From contig NZ_JAFZKX010000092.1 of assembly GCF_017551775.1 (NCBI RefSeq), positions 1 through 41,443 of the forward strand: 41,443 nucleotides of DNA, read 5' to 3'. Position numbers and translations under genes: made by a program. The DNA comes from Fibrobacter sp. (GTDB lineage: Bacteria; Fibrobacterota; Fibrobacteria; Fibrobacterales; Fibrobacteraceae). The notes below the pieces were generated by a model, which had not been told where the DNA came from, searched no databases, and saw only the letters and a program-made list of their open reading frames with translations. This document shows, piece after piece, positions 12,209 to 21,090 of the stretch; position 1 is the stretch's first letter, and every line of letters begins with the position of its first letter.

Positions 12209-12242
12209 AAAAATCCCCAGAGTTTATACTCTAGGGATTTTT
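12209..12242. terminator. Terminator hairpin downstream of fabF
   Basis: AAAATCCC-AGAGT pairs with ACTCT-GGGATTTTT (one unpaired base on each side, loop TTAT). A-rich and T-rich flanks make it usable on both strands. It lies about 27 bp after the fabF stop on the minus strand. Confidence 0.75.
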
Positions 12243-12268
12243 AAAGATCTATTGACTAGCAACTATTA

Positions 12269-13498
12269 TTAGTCGCGGGCCAAGAGGAGCACGCTGTTCT
12301 GGCCGCCGAAGCCGAAGCCGTCGGAGAGGGCGTACTTGAAATCGTGGCTCGTATTCTTGTTGGCGCAGACATCCAGGTGGATGCGTTCGTCCTGGTTGAA
12401 CACGTTGGTGGTCGCGTGGATCATCTGGTTCTGCAGCGACTTCACGGTGATGATGGCTTCGAGAGCGCCAGCGGCACCCAGGGCATGGCCAATCATGCAC
12501 TTGGAGGAGTTCACCTTGAGGTTGTCAGAAGCACCGAAAACCTTTTCGAGGGCGGAGCATTCGGCAACGTCGCCAAGCGGAGTCGAAGTACCGTGGGTAT
12601 TCACGTAGCCCACATCCTTCGGGGAAATACCGGCATCGCGGAGAGCCATCTGGATGGCGAGACGCACGCCTTCGCCGTCTTCACGCGGGGCGGACATGTG
12701 GTGAGCATCGGCGCTCATGCCAACAGCGGCAACACGAGCCAGGATGTTGGCGCCACGCTTCTTGGCATGGCTCAGGCTTTCGAGAACGAGGATACCGGAA
12801 CCTTCACCCATGACGAAACCATCGCGGTCCTTGTCGAACGGACGGGAAGCGGTAGCCGGATCGTCGTTGCGCTTGCTCAAGGCATGCATCGTGGTAAAGC
12901 CAGCGAGAGCGAGCGGGTTCACGGTTTCGTCGGTACCACCGGCAAGCATGATATCGGCGCGGCCAAGACGGATGGCGTCAAAAGCGGCGGCGATGGAATG
13001 GTTGGACGTAGCGCAGGCAGAAACGACTGCGAAGCAGGGGCCCATCCAGCCAGTGCGGTTGGAAACCTCACCTGCCGGCATGTTGGTAATAGACATCGGA
13101 ATGAAGAACGGGGAAACGCGGTTCGGACCACGGTTCGCAAGCATCACCGCGTTGTCCGTATAGGCCTGCATACCACCGATACCGGCACCGATAATCACGC
13201 CCGAGCGGGACGGATCTTCGGCCTTCGGGTCGATTCCTGCATTCTTCATGGCCTGGAAAGCAGAATAGACGGCATACTGAATGCACTTCGAGTACCTGGA
13301 CTGGTCACGGTTGCTGAAATATTCAGAGCTGTCAAATTCCTTGACCGCAGCAGCGATCTTGACGGGAAGCGTAGAAACATCGAACCTGTCGATGGTAGCA
13401 ACGCCGGACTTTCCCTGCAGCAGGTTGTCCCAGAGGATGTCGGGGGAATTGCCAAGGGCCGAAACACAGCCCATACCGGTAATTACAACTTCTTCCAT
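12269..13498 (-). CDS. fabF: 3-oxoacyl-ACP synthase II (FabF)
   Basis: FabF condenses malonyl-ACP with acyl-ACP in fatty acid elongation. The 409-residue protein has the thiolase fold with the Cys-His-His triad: Cys162 in SACATSNHS, His in NTHGTSTPLGD and His in MIGHALGAAGA. MEEVVITGMG at the N-terminus and SDGFGFGGQN at the C-terminus are typical. The active-site segment reads ACATSNHS, while ACATGTHS is commoner. The gene stands alone rather than in a fab cluster. It has a leader of about 27 nt after a TATATT -10 (13532-13537), and AGGAAACTACT precedes the ATG, so it belongs to the Shine-Dalgarno class. Confidence 0.96.
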   Translation of the reverse strand: MEEVVITGMGCVSALGNSPDILWDNLLQGKSGVATIDRFDVSTLPVKIAAAVKEFDSSEYFSNRDQSRYSKCIQYAVYSAFQAMKNAGIDPKAEDPSRSGVIIGAGIGGMQAYTDNAVMLANRGPNRVSPFFIPMSITNMPAGEVSNRTGWMGPCFAVVSACATSNHSIAAAFDAIRLGRADIMLAGGTDETVNPLALAGFTTMHALSKRNDDPATASRPFDKDRDGFVMGEGSGILVLESLSHAKKRGANILARVAAVGMSADAHHMSAPREDGEGVRLAIQMALRDAGISPKDVGYVNTHGTSTPLGDVAECSALEKVFGASDNLKVNSSKCMIGHALGAAGALEAIITVKSLQNQMIHATTNVFNQDERIHLDVCANKNTSHDFKYALSDGFGFGGQNSVLLLARD

Positions 13499-13531
13499 AG
13501 TAGTTTCCTGTATAACAAATTAACGAGGCCG

Positions 13532-13537
13532 AATATA
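13532..13537 (-). promoter_or_regulatory. -10 element of fabF (leadered)
   Basis: TATATT on the minus strand, 33 nt upstream of the start codon, giving a leader of about 27 nt that contains AGGAAA. Confidence 0.6.
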
Positions 13538-13678
13538 GCAAATAATTTTCTTACATTAAAGTGTTTTATTTCTCATCATCCTGTAAGTTAGACAAAACAA
13601 CAAAAAAGGCGGACAAATAACACTAATTGTAAAAGAGGCTCATTGACCGCCACACAAAAAACTACATTTGCACCCGAT

Positions 13679-14224
13679 ATGACTAAAAAGAAAAGCTCTT
13701 CCAACCTGGTCTGGATGGACCTTGAAATGTCCGGACTCGACCCTGAAAAGGACGTCATCCTGGAAGTCGCGACCATCGTCACCGATGCTGAACTGAACAT
13801 CCTGGCCGAAGGACCGGTCATCGCCATTCACCAGGGCGAGAACGTCTTCGAATCCATGGACGAATGGAACACAACGCACCATACCGCAAGCGGGCTCGTG
13901 GACCGCTGCCGCCGTTCGCGCTACTCCACCGCCGACGCGGAAGCCGTGACGCTCGATTTCATAAAGCCTTTTACCGAAAAGACCAAGAACGTCCTGTGCG
14001 GGAATTCCATTACGCAGGACAGGCGCTTCCTATATAAATATATGCCTAACATTTCGAACTGGCTTTGCTACAGGAACATCGACGTCAGCTCAATCAAGGA
14101 ACTGACCTTCCGCTGGTACCCGAAACTCGAGGAATTCCAGAAGGAAAAGCGCCACGAGGCCCTGAACGACATCCGCGAAAGCATCGCCGAACTCGCCTAC
14201 TACCGTAAGACGATTTTCAAATGA
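13679..14224 (+). CDS. orn: Oligoribonuclease
   Basis: Orn is a DEDDh 3'-5' exonuclease that degrades RNA dinucleotides, including pGpG from cyclic di-GMP breakdown. The 181-residue protein has LVWMDLEMSGLD (ExoI, D and E), LCGNSITQDRRFLYKYMP (ExoII) and HEALNDIRESIAEL (ExoIII with the catalytic His and Asp). I chose ATG 13679 over the upstream TTG at 13643 because it gives the usual Orn N-terminus and follows a TACATT hexamer at near-leaderless distance (10 nt). A link to the HD-GYP protein of this window through pGpG is possible but not shown. The next gene begins 18 nt downstream. Confidence 0.94.
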   Translation: MTKKKSSSNLVWMDLEMSGLDPEKDVILEVATIVTDAELNILAEGPVIAIHQGENVFESMDEWNTTHHTASGLVDRCRRSRYSTADAEAVTLDFIKPFTEKTKNVLCGNSITQDRRFLYKYMPNISNWLCYRNIDVSSIKELTFRWYPKLEEFQKEKRHEALNDIRESIAELAYYRKTIFK

Positions 14225-14242
14225 TAAAGTTTTTCAAGTGAA

Positions 14243-15652
14243 ATGAAGTATTATTACGACCCCCAGAACCGACTCCCTTACAAGAAAAGACTCCGCAACC
14301 GCTGCATCGCTATTACTTTGTTCGTCATCATATGCGCATCCATAGGATCGTGCATATATATATCCAGTAACGCCAAAGAAAAAAGCCTGATAGTAAACGG
14401 CGTCAAGCAGACTTCGTCCGCAGCGGACCCTTCCGACCAGATTGAAGACGGGATTTCCACAGCGGAATCCAACAACGATTCCCTCAAGAAAGCCCCGAAT
14501 GACCCCATAACCGAGCCCGCCTTGAAGAGCCTTATTGGCCAAGCCGTGGCAACAACGGATGCGGCACCGGAAGCGAGCAATTCCGCGGACATCGATACCG
14601 CGGCAAAGGCCATTCCCGAAAACGACCCCGTAGATTCCGCGCACATCAAGGCCCAGAAAGACGTGTTCCTCGCCGAGAAAATCGACAACATGCTCCGCCG
14701 ATTCAGGCCCATGCACAGCGCCATCCTGGTAGTCGAACCCAAGAGCAACGAGATTATCGCCTGGGGCGAAACGAAGGGCTACAAGGTGCAGAACAGCCCC
14801 GACTACTTCGTGAAGGAAACCTTCCCCGCCGCATCGCTCGCGAAGACCATCACGATCGCCGCCGCCATGGAAAGCAACCGCTATTCGCTGAATTCCCCGA
14901 TTCCGGACAGAGGCGCGCACCACACGCTGTACAAGAACCAGCTGCGCGTGCCCGAGAACTACAAGGGCGCGACCATAGAACTACAAGACGCCTACGCGAA
15001 ATCCGCGAACCCGCCGCTCGCCATCATCGGCATGAACACGGGTGCAAAGCGCCTGCGGGAAGCGGCACGGAACCTGGGTTACAACATGAACTTCCCGGGC
15101 GGAATCCCGGCGCGCTCCGCCTACAACCCGCCCGATTCCGGTTACGGCCTCGCCGAAGCAAGCTGCGGTTTTACCGAGGCGACGACCCTCACGCCGCTCC
15201 TTGCCGCAGCGCAGGTCCGCTCCATCCTCCTGAAGCAGCCGCTCGAAATCCCGTGGGCAAAAGACATCCCCGGCTTCGCCCCGAAATCGCGCATCGCGCT
15301 AGACGTGGGCAAGTTCAGCGAGAACACCTATTACGGGCTGCGTCAGGCAATGATACGCTCCGTCACGAACGGAACCGCAAGGAGGCAGATTTCGACCCGC
15401 AACATGGCCCGCAAGAATTTCAACGCGCTCACCATCGGCGGAAAGACCGGCTCTCTCGACGGGCAGGACCCGCACGGGCGATACGAATGGTTCATGGGAT
15501 TCGCGCAGTCGAAGGACGACCCGTCGAAGGCGGTCATCGTCGTCATCATGCAGGTACACGACCTGCAGGGCTACCGCTCGCAGCCCGCATGCCAGGTGGC
15601 GGCGATGATAATGAACTACTGGGCCCACCAGACGCTCTGGCCCAAAAAATAA
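14243..15652 (+). CDS. Membrane-anchored penicillin-binding transpeptidase domain protein
   Basis: A 469-residue protein with one N-terminal TM segment (about 20-40), a low-complexity linker to about 150 and a penicillin-binding transpeptidase domain. The active-site motifs are present: SLAK with Ser198 (SxxK), KSANPP (SxN) and KTG at 401-403. It lacks a transglycosylase domain and a visible class B dimerisation domain, so it is shorter than PBP2 or PBP3. It may crosslink peptidoglycan in the periplasm. It follows orn by 18 nt with only a weak AAGTGA before the ATG and probably shares its transcript. A beta-lactamase-type role is less likely given the linker and the domain order. Confidence 0.82.
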   Translation: MKYYYDPQNRLPYKKRLRNRCIAITLFVIICASIGSCIYISSNAKEKSLIVNGVKQTSSAADPSDQIEDGISTAESNNDSLKKAPNDPITEPALKSLIGQAVATTDAAPEASNSADIDTAAKAIPENDPVDSAHIKAQKDVFLAEKIDNMLRRFRPMHSAILVVEPKSNEIIAWGETKGYKVQNSPDYFVKETFPAASLAKTITIAAAMESNRYSLNSPIPDRGAHHTLYKNQLRVPENYKGATIELQDAYAKSANPPLAIIGMNTGAKRLREAARNLGYNMNFPGGIPARSAYNPPDSGYGLAEASCGFTEATTLTPLLAAAQVRSILLKQPLEIPWAKDIPGFAPKSRIALDVGKFSENTYYGLRQAMIRSVTNGTARRQISTRNMARKNFNALTIGGKTGSLDGQDPHGRYEWFMGFAQSKDDPSKAVIVVIMQVHDLQGYRSQPACQVAAMIMNYWAHQTLWPKK

Positions 15653-15696
15653 CAGCGCAGTAATTACTAGATTTAGAATAAAATACGAGGATTTTT

Positions 15697-16581
15697 ATGG
15701 AACCTTCCTGGTGGAACTTGATACCGACCTACTTTGACGGAATAGCCTTCACAATTCCCCTGTTGAACTTTGAAGTCCACTGGTACGGCATGATGTACAT
15801 CTTCGCCTTCGTCACCGCCTACTTCACCATGTGGAAAATCAATTCGAAGGAAAATCTCGGGTACACGAAGGAACAGTTCGACAACCTTTTCGTGTGGGCC
15901 ATCGCGGGCATCCTCATCGGCGCCCGTCTGGGGTACGTATTCTTCTACAAGCCGGCCTACTACTTCGCGAACCCGACGGAAATCATCCTCCCCCTCACGC
16001 ACGACGCGCTCGGCTGGCACTTCACGGGAATCGCGGGAATGAGCTACCACGGAGGCATGATTCTCGGTACCATTTTCGCAGTCATCGGGATGAAGCGCAA
16101 CAAGATGGATTTGTGGAAGACGCTCAACCTCTGCTTCCTCGCGGCCCCGCTCGCCTACACCTGGGGACGCTACGGCAACTTCATCAACGGGGAACTCTTC
16201 GGCGAAGTGACCACGAGCCCCATCGGCATGTATTTCCCGCTCGCGCACGACAGTCCCATCACGAACCCGATTCTGCACCACCCGAGCCAGCTCTACGAAA
16301 TGCTCTTCGAGGGCGTCATCCTCTTCGCCGTTCTGTACAACCTGAGGCGCATCCCGCTGCTGCGCGACAAGATGCCGTGCCTCTACCTCATCGGCTACGG
16401 AACCTTCCGCTTCTTCATCGAGTTCTTCCGCAGGCCCGACGCTCATCTCGGGCGCGTCGACCTGTTCGGCATGAGCCGCGGGCAGACGCTCTGTAGCCTC
16501 ATGATCCTCGCGGGAATCATCTGGTTCGCCATAATCGTCTACAGGCAGAAAAAGGCCAGCCAGCAGGCCAGTTCCAAATAA
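15697..16581 (+). CDS. lgt: Prolipoprotein diacylglyceryl transferase
   Basis: Lgt transfers diacylglycerol from phosphatidylglycerol to the lipobox Cys of prelipoproteins, in the inner membrane. The 294-residue protein has about seven TM segments and the Lgt signature GRYGNFINGELFG, with the conserved Arg, Asn and Glu, plus HWYGMMYI, SYHGGM, HPSQLYEM and a late FRFFIEFFRRPD. The start ATG 15697 follows GAGGA at 6 nt and a -10-like TAGAAT further up, so it has its own leadered promoter. A strong terminator follows. Its substrates in this window include the lipoproteins at 21091 and 39731. Confidence 0.96.
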   Translation: MEPSWWNLIPTYFDGIAFTIPLLNFEVHWYGMMYIFAFVTAYFTMWKINSKENLGYTKEQFDNLFVWAIAGILIGARLGYVFFYKPAYYFANPTEIILPLTHDALGWHFTGIAGMSYHGGMILGTIFAVIGMKRNKMDLWKTLNLCFLAAPLAYTWGRYGNFINGELFGEVTTSPIGMYFPLAHDSPITNPILHHPSQLYEMLFEGVILFAVLYNLRRIPLLRDKMPCLYLIGYGTFRFFIEFFRRPDAHLGRVDLFGMSRGQTLCSLMILAGIIWFAIIVYRQKKASQQASSK

Positions 16582-16586
16582 GATTT

Positions 16587-16615
16587 CCGAAGTCCCGAAA
16601 GGGCTTCGGCATTTT
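16587..16615 (+). terminator. Rho-independent terminator of lgt
   Basis: CCGAAGTCC pairs with GGGCTTCGG (9 bp, one wobble) around a CGAAA loop, followed by CATTTT. Confidence 0.75.
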
Positions 16616-16635
16616 ACACTATATTATATATACAG

Positions 16636-16663
16636 AAAACCGGGCGCCTGAGCGTCCGGTTTT
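16636..16663. terminator. Bidirectional terminator, mainly for rplU-rpmA
   Basis: A 12-bp stem with one wobble (AAAACCGGGCGC / GCGTCCGGTTTT) and a CTGA tetraloop. It lies 20 bp after the rpmA stop on the minus strand, where the stem ends in TTTT. Confidence 0.8.
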
Positions 16664-16683
16664 CAAATTCGACTTGAACGAAC

Positions 16684-16947
16684 TTAGTTGGCTTCTTCCG
16701 GGTAGACAGAAACCTTCTGGCGATTCGCGTCAATGTGTTCGAACTTCACCTTGCCATCAACGAGGGAGAACAGGGTGAAATCCTTGCCCATACCGACGTT
16801 GGTGCCCTTGTGGAAGTGAGAACCGCGCTGACGAACGAGAACGTTGCCAGCCTTGACGGTTTCGCCCGCGTACTTCTTAACACCAAGGTACTTGGCGTTA
16901 CTGTCGCGGCCGTTACGTACGGAACCTTGACCTTTCTTGTGTGCCAT
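16684..16947 (-). CDS. rpmA: 50S ribosomal protein L27
   Basis: L27 is a large-subunit protein whose N-terminal tail reaches the peptidyl transferase centre. The 87-residue sequence [16 protein letters not shown] followed by [10 protein letters not shown] and [11 protein letters not shown] is diagnostic. It starts directly with MAHKKG, so it lacks the cleavable N-terminal extension seen in Firmicutes. The gene lies 3 nt after rplU with a strong Shine-Dalgarno (AAGGAGG) at the end of rplU, the usual rplU-rpmA pair. Confidence 0.98.
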   Translation of the reverse strand: MAHKKGQGSVRNGRDSNAKYLGVKKYAGETVKAGNVLVRQRGSHFHKGTNVGMGKDFTLFSLVDGKVKFEHIDANRQKVSVYPEEAN

Positions 16948-16950
16948 GGA

Positions 16951-17436
16951 TTAAGCCTCCTTAGCCTTGCGGAGAGAGTTCTTCTTGACCTTGGCCGGCT
17001 TCGGAAGACCCTGGGCAATCTTTTCCTTGCGAGTGAGGGGCTTGTTCTGCTCCTTCTGCTTGGCAAGGGCAGCCACGCGAGCGCGGTTGCGGGTAATTAC
17101 TTGAGGATCGACAGCAGCGGATTCTGCGCCGGAGCGAAGTTCCGTGACCAGCACCTCGGTATAGCCCTGACGATGACCGTTACGGCGTTCGTAACGAGTG
17201 CGACGCTTCTTCTTGAACACGATGACGGTGTCATACTTGCCGTGGGCAAGAACTTCAACCTTCACGGAGGCGTCATTCAGGACAGGGGTGCCGACTTGCA
17301 CTTCTTTTCCGGAGAAAAGAAGAACGGACTTGAGCTCCAGTTCGGAACCAACAGCGGCGTCAATCGTGGGGACCTTGTAGGCCTTGCCCAGTTCGACTTT
17401 GTACTGGAAACCACCTGTTTCAACAATAGAATACAT
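16951..17436 (-). CDS. rplU: 50S ribosomal protein L21 with long basic C-terminal extension
   Basis: L21 binds 23S rRNA. The core (about 1-103) shows MYSIVETGGFQYKVE, VLLFSGKEVQVGTPVL and FKKKRRTRYERRNGHRQGYT, all typical. The usual length is near 103 residues, but here the protein has 161. The extra 55-60 residues are rich in Lys, Arg, Ala and Gln and look helical or disordered. The gene is leadered: TATATT at 17474-17479 on the minus strand, about 31 nt of leader, and AAAGGA before the ATG. Confidence 0.97.
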   Translation of the reverse strand: MYSIVETGGFQYKVELGKAYKVPTIDAAVGSELELKSVLLFSGKEVQVGTPVLNDASVKVEVLAHGKYDTVIVFKKKRRTRYERRNGHRQGYTEVLVTELRSGAESAAVDPQVITRNRARVAALAKQKEQNKPLTRKEKIAQGLPKPAKVKKNSLRKAKEA

Positions 17437-17473
17437 TTTTGTAATCCTTTTAGGGTTGCTATTGGGGCCACGA

Positions 17474-17479
17474 AATATA
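17474..17479 (-). promoter_or_regulatory. -10 element of rplU-rpmA (leadered)
   Basis: TATATT on the minus strand, 37 nt before the rplU ATG. Confidence 0.6.
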
Positions 17480-17521
17480 GAAAAATTGCATCCATTGTAA
17501 AGGGATTAGCCCGTTTTTTTC

Positions 17522-17527
17522 TATCTT
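17522..17527 (+). promoter_or_regulatory. -10 element of the GH2-type gene (leadered)
   Basis: TATCTT, followed by about 29 nt to the ATG at 17557, with AAAGGA as ribosome binding site. Confidence 0.5.
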
Positions 17528-17556
17528 TACGCTGAAAATTTATAAAGGAAACACGA

Positions 17557-20391
17557 ATGAACAAGATTATGAGCCTTGACGGCGACTGGCAGATGAAGTG
17601 GGACACCGAGGATTCCGGCATATCCAACCGTTGGTACGCCACATTCCCCGAAGACACCGAGACAGTTTCGGTTCCGCACATCTGGGAAAGGTCGTTCGAG
17701 AAGCTTCTGATGTCGCAAGACTGCGCATTCTACTTCAAGCGTTTCACTATCGACGACGAAAAACAGGTCACCAAGCGCATATTCCTCCGCTTCGAGCGCA
17801 TCGCCACACACGCCACCATCTGGCTCAACGGCAAGCTGCTCGGCGACCACTTCGGTGCCTACACGCCTTTCATTCTCGAAACACAGAAAGCCATCAAGCT
17901 CGGTGAAGAGAACGTGCTCTGCATCCGCGTGGCCAACATGGGCGCCGCAAACAGCCGCATCGACTTCGGGCGCGAGAGCAAGGAAGGCGCCAACGACCGT
18001 TACGCCCACCCGGGCGAAGTGCCGGTCGGCCTGCCCTGGACGCAGTACCCGTTCGGAGGCATTTTCGGACACGTGGACCTGGTTCTCGGCAACGCGGCCT
18101 TCATTTCGGACCTGCATGTCGAGCCCGACATGGACCAAGAACGCGTGACGCTCGAAATCGCGTTCAACAACCCGCGCGGATTCAGCACGCGACTCCGCAT
18201 CCTCATGCGCAACCCGAACGGCGACGTGTACGAGTGGTTCAAGGAAAATCCGAAGCTCGACAAGGAAAACACGACCATCCGCATGACGCTCAGCATCAAG
18301 GATTTCAACCGCACCAAGTGCGTGTGGAGCCCCGAAAAGCCCAACATGTTCGCGATCGAAGTCCAGATGGAAATCAAGGGCGGCAAGGGCAAGGCTCCCG
18401 AATACTCCTTCCCCGTCGTGCGCACATTCGGCTTCCGCAAGTTCGACTGCATCAAGGGCGACTTCTACCTGAACGATTCCATCCTCAAGCTCCAGGGCGT
18501 GTGCTACAACCAGCAGTGGAGCGAGGGCGGCCTCTGGACCACAAGCAACCCGAACCTCAAGAAGGACCTCCTCGCCGTGAAGGCGGCGGGCTTCAACACC
18601 ATCCGCAGTTGCGGCGCACCGCTCAGCACCGAAGCCCTCGACATCTGCGACGAAATCGGCCTCCTCGTTTTCCAGGAATTCCCCATCCACACGATGCGTT
18701 CCACGCTTACCGGTCTCGACTACGCGAAGGACCTCATCAACGACATCGTCAGGGAACAGCACAACCATCCGTGTATCGCGGCCTGGGTGCTCGGTTCCGA
18801 GAACGGCACGTTCATGCTCCAGAACGGCAACAAGCTCTTGAACACCATCAGCCCCGTCGACATGACGCGCCCCACCATCAGCAACCTCGACAGTATCTAC
18901 ATCGATAACGAGGGCAACTTCCACAAGGATACGGGCAAGCTTCTCCCCGTCTCAGTCGACCGCATTTCGCAGTTCGCATCGCTTTCCGTGCGCCCGAGGA
19001 TGAACCCGAACGCCGCCTACACGCACTACCTCGCCCACTGCTTCAACAAGGACGAAGAAGAGCTCATGGTGCCCGATTCCGGATTCGGCGACAGCCACTT
19101 CCAGGACGGCGACGACAATTCCGCGACCGACGTGAGCAACAAGATGCTGGTGACCATCAAGAACCACACGCTGCTCCCGAACACGGCTACGAACATCAAG
19201 GGCCCGCGCGCCAACAAGAACCAGAAGGCAGTCAAGAACACGTACAAGTCCATCGAAACCTTCATCAAGGAATCCGGCTTCTCCGTGTGGGACTCCGTAC
19301 CCGCGTTCATCGAAAGCTCGCGCTCGATTGCGGCCAAGAGCAAGCTCGACCAGATTACCGCCTTCCAGAGCAACCCGCAGATTTCCGGCTTCTTCCTGGA
19401 CCAGTGGGCGGACTTCGGCACGGACTTCTCCGGTGTCTGCGACGAAAACCGCAAGAGCAAGGGACTCGAAGGTTTCTGCAAGGAAATCACGACCCCGAGC
19501 CGCGTGCTCATCAGCGAACTTGAACACGTGGTCGCCCCTCAGAGCGAAGTGAGCTTCCAGCTTACGCTCCTGAACAACGACCGCCTCGAGAACGTTTCTG
19601 TCGACGTGAGCCTCGTCGACGCTTCCGGCAAGGAACTGAGCAAGCAGGAAATGCTCCCCGAAGAAACGACCGGCAAGACAAGCCTTACGCAGCTCGGCAT
19701 CTGCACACTCATGGCGCCGCGCAACACGGGCAAGTTCCAGATTCGCATCGTGCTCAAGGACAACGGCAAGGAAGTCCATTCCTCCGCCGAAGACCTGATC
19801 GTGATCGAAAGCGCCGACGTGAAGAGCGCGATGGACAAGGTATGCTTCCTCGACAACAGCGAAGAATCCAGCGACGCACTCGCCGCCCTCTCCGGTCCGG
19901 AAAAGATTATCTTCACGGCAAACCTGAGTTCCTGGCCCGATGAAATCCTGAACAAGATTGTCGACGTCACGAAGAATGGTGGAAAGACGCTCCTGCTTTC
20001 GGACATGACACCCGAAGACATCGACTTCATGAACCAGAGCCACAACTTCGACTGCACGGTCGAAGCAAACTGGAGCACCGGTGCAAACGGCATCAGCCTG
20101 CACTACCTCCCGAAGGGCTCTGCTCTGCTGCCGGTGTTCGGCGGTGCAAACATCCTCGACCACAACGCCGCCGCGGTGATGCCGGGACTCTCCCTGAACG
20201 AACTGCCGGGCGCAACCGTGTTCGCGCGTTCCGTGAGCATCAAGGACGGCGAAGTGAAAACCGGCGTGGACATGCAGATGATTCCGTTCGGCGCAGGCAA
20301 GATCATGTTCAACCAGTTCAGCGTGTTCGAAGGCCTCGAAACGAACGCCCTCGCCGACGCGCTGTTCACCGCCATCGTGAACCTGCTCTAA
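17557..20391 (+). CDS. Glycoside hydrolase family 2-type enzyme, cytoplasmic
   Basis: A 944-residue GH2-type protein without a signal peptide. The order is a sugar-binding jelly-roll (about 1-185, with ATIWLNGKLLGDHFGAYTPF), an Ig-like domain (about 190-300), a TIM barrel (about 305-640) and a C-terminal region of unknown fold. The acid/base is probably Glu415 in WVLGSENG, where GNE is usual, so a Ser replaces the Asn. The nucleophile is probably Glu572 in FIKESGFSVW, which aligns with the SEFG motif of GH2 mannosidases and glucuronidases. The barrel carries insertions (about 460-560). Expected activity is exo-acting on beta-linked oligosaccharides taken into the cell; the sugar cannot be predicted. 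It is a single-gene unit with its own promoter and terminator. Confidence 0.83.
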   Translation: MNKIMSLDGDWQMKWDTEDSGISNRWYATFPEDTETVSVPHIWERSFEKLLMSQDCAFYFKRFTIDDEKQVTKRIFLRFERIATHATIWLNGKLLGDHFGAYTPFILETQKAIKLGEENVLCIRVANMGAANSRIDFGRESKEGANDRYAHPGEVPVGLPWTQYPFGGIFGHVDLVLGNAAFISDLHVEPDMDQERVTLEIAFNNPRGFSTRLRILMRNPNGDVYEWFKENPKLDKENTTIRMTLSIKDFNRTKCVWSPEKPNMFAIEVQMEIKGGKGKAPEYSFPVVRTFGFRKFDCIKGDFYLNDSILKLQGVCYNQQWSEGGLWTTSNPNLKKDLLAVKAAGFNTIRSCGAPLSTEALDICDEIGLLVFQEFPIHTMRSTLTGLDYAKDLINDIVREQHNHPCIAAWVLGSENGTFMLQNGNKLLNTISPVDMTRPTISNLDSIYIDNEGNFHKDTGKLLPVSVDRISQFASLSVRPRMNPNAAYTHYLAHCFNKDEEELMVPDSGFGDSHFQDGDDNSATDVSNKMLVTIKNHTLLPNTATNIKGPRANKNQKAVKNTYKSIETFIKESGFSVWDSVPAFIESSRSIAAKSKLDQITAFQSNPQISGFFLDQWADFGTDFSGVCDENRKSKGLEGFCKEITTPSRVLISELEHVVAPQSEVSFQLTLLNNDRLENVSVDVSLVDASGKELSKQEMLPEETTGKTSLTQLGICTLMAPRNTGKFQIRIVLKDNGKEVHSSAEDLIVIESADVKSAMDKVCFLDNSEESSDALAALSGPEKIIFTANLSSWPDEILNKIVDVTKNGGKTLLLSDMTPEDIDFMNQSHNFDCTVEANWSTGANGISLHYLPKGSALLPVFGGANILDHNAAAVMPGLSLNELPGATVFARSVSIKDGEVKTGVDMQMIPFGAGKIMFNQFSVFEGLETNALADALFTAIVNLL

Positions 20392-20414
20392 GAAGCCAAC
20401 AAAACGAAAAATTT

Positions 20415-20442
20415 AAGGTGCGGTCTTGCCGCACCTTTTTTT
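20415..20442 (+). terminator. Rho-independent terminator of the GH2-type gene
   Basis: AAGGTGCGG pairs with CCGCACCTT (9 bp) around TCTTG, followed by a run of T. Confidence 0.88.
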
Positions 20443-20455
20443 ACACACAAATGAA

Positions 20456-21004
20456 TTATCGTCTGTTCACCGATTTGAGAAATTCTTTCGAACATTCTCC
20501 GACAAGCACTGCATCAATTCGATAATTCAAAGTCGTATTGTTTAAACTATCCCCTTGGCAAACAAAAGACGTTTTCCAATAGGCTTCAACTTTCTTTCCA
20601 TAAAAAGCCTCTACCTCATTTCTTGATGCAAGATTTTTCGCAAAATGAACCTGTCTGCCATCGAAAGTTTCCAAGGCAACCGTTGGTGGTCTAGGCATCG
20701 AAATAGTCCTTTTTTCATTACTTCCAATATGCGAACACGACGAAAAAGACAAAGCAGGCAAAGCCGTTCCCGGAAGACCATGTAATGTGTACAAGGGCTT
20801 CGCCCAAGAGCCACATTTACACGATACCGAGTCCTTCAAATTCCATACGGGATGTTCTTCTATAGGTTTGGCATCAGCAATATAGATTGAATAAGTATCG
20901 GAGCAGTCACCGCAATCATCACGTCCAAAAGCGGCGCACAATTCCACACTTGGCTTTTGCGCATAAAGAATTCCACAAAAGAACAATACAAGGTATTTTC
21001 TCAT
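20456..21004 (-). CDS. Cys-containing exported protein, unknown
   Basis: A 182-residue protein that I do not recognise. It has a short signal peptide (MRKYLVLFFCGILYAQ) and eight or so Cys after it, including CAAFGRDDCGDC and CKCG near the N-terminus, which suggests disulfides in the periplasm or at the surface. The coding sequence is clearly more AT-rich than its neighbours, and the adjacent minus-strand gene shares this, so the pair may be recently acquired or fast evolving. No strong ribosome binding site or -10 is evident. The gene ends 14 bp past the GH2 terminator on the opposite strand. Confidence 0.6.
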   Translation of the reverse strand: MRKYLVLFFCGILYAQKPSVELCAAFGRDDCGDCSDTYSIYIADAKPIEEHPVWNLKDSVSCKCGSWAKPLYTLHGLPGTALPALSFSSCSHIGSNEKRTISMPRPPTVALETFDGRQVHFAKNLASRNEVEAFYGKKVEAYWKTSFVCQGDSLNNTTLNYRIDAVLVGECSKEFLKSVNRR

Positions 21005-21090
21005 TATTCACTGACTCATTTTGTACACTGTTGAGAAAACCAAATCGCTTTTTGCTCGGCAACCGCTGCTTTAATATAAGATAATTTCAT

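Noticed and set aside
13643-13678. Upstream TTG start for orn
   Set aside because: It would add 12 residues with no ribosome binding site; ATG 13679 gives the family N-terminus and lies close to a -10-like hexamer.
17437-17473. L21-type autoregulatory leader
   Set aside because: The leader is about 31 nt and shows no convincing stem; only a Shine-Dalgarno site is visible.
17527-18924. Minus-strand open frame opposite the GH2 gene
   Set aside because: It is a composition shadow; the plus strand shows the GH2 domains and catalytic motifs. The same reasoning removes antisense frames at 22004-23653, 23944-25491 and 29476-30906.
17557-20391. GH2 protein as a catalytically dead homologue
   Set aside because: The GNE motif is changed to GSE, but Glu415 is present and FIKESG offers a nucleophile (Glu572), so loss of activity is not supported.
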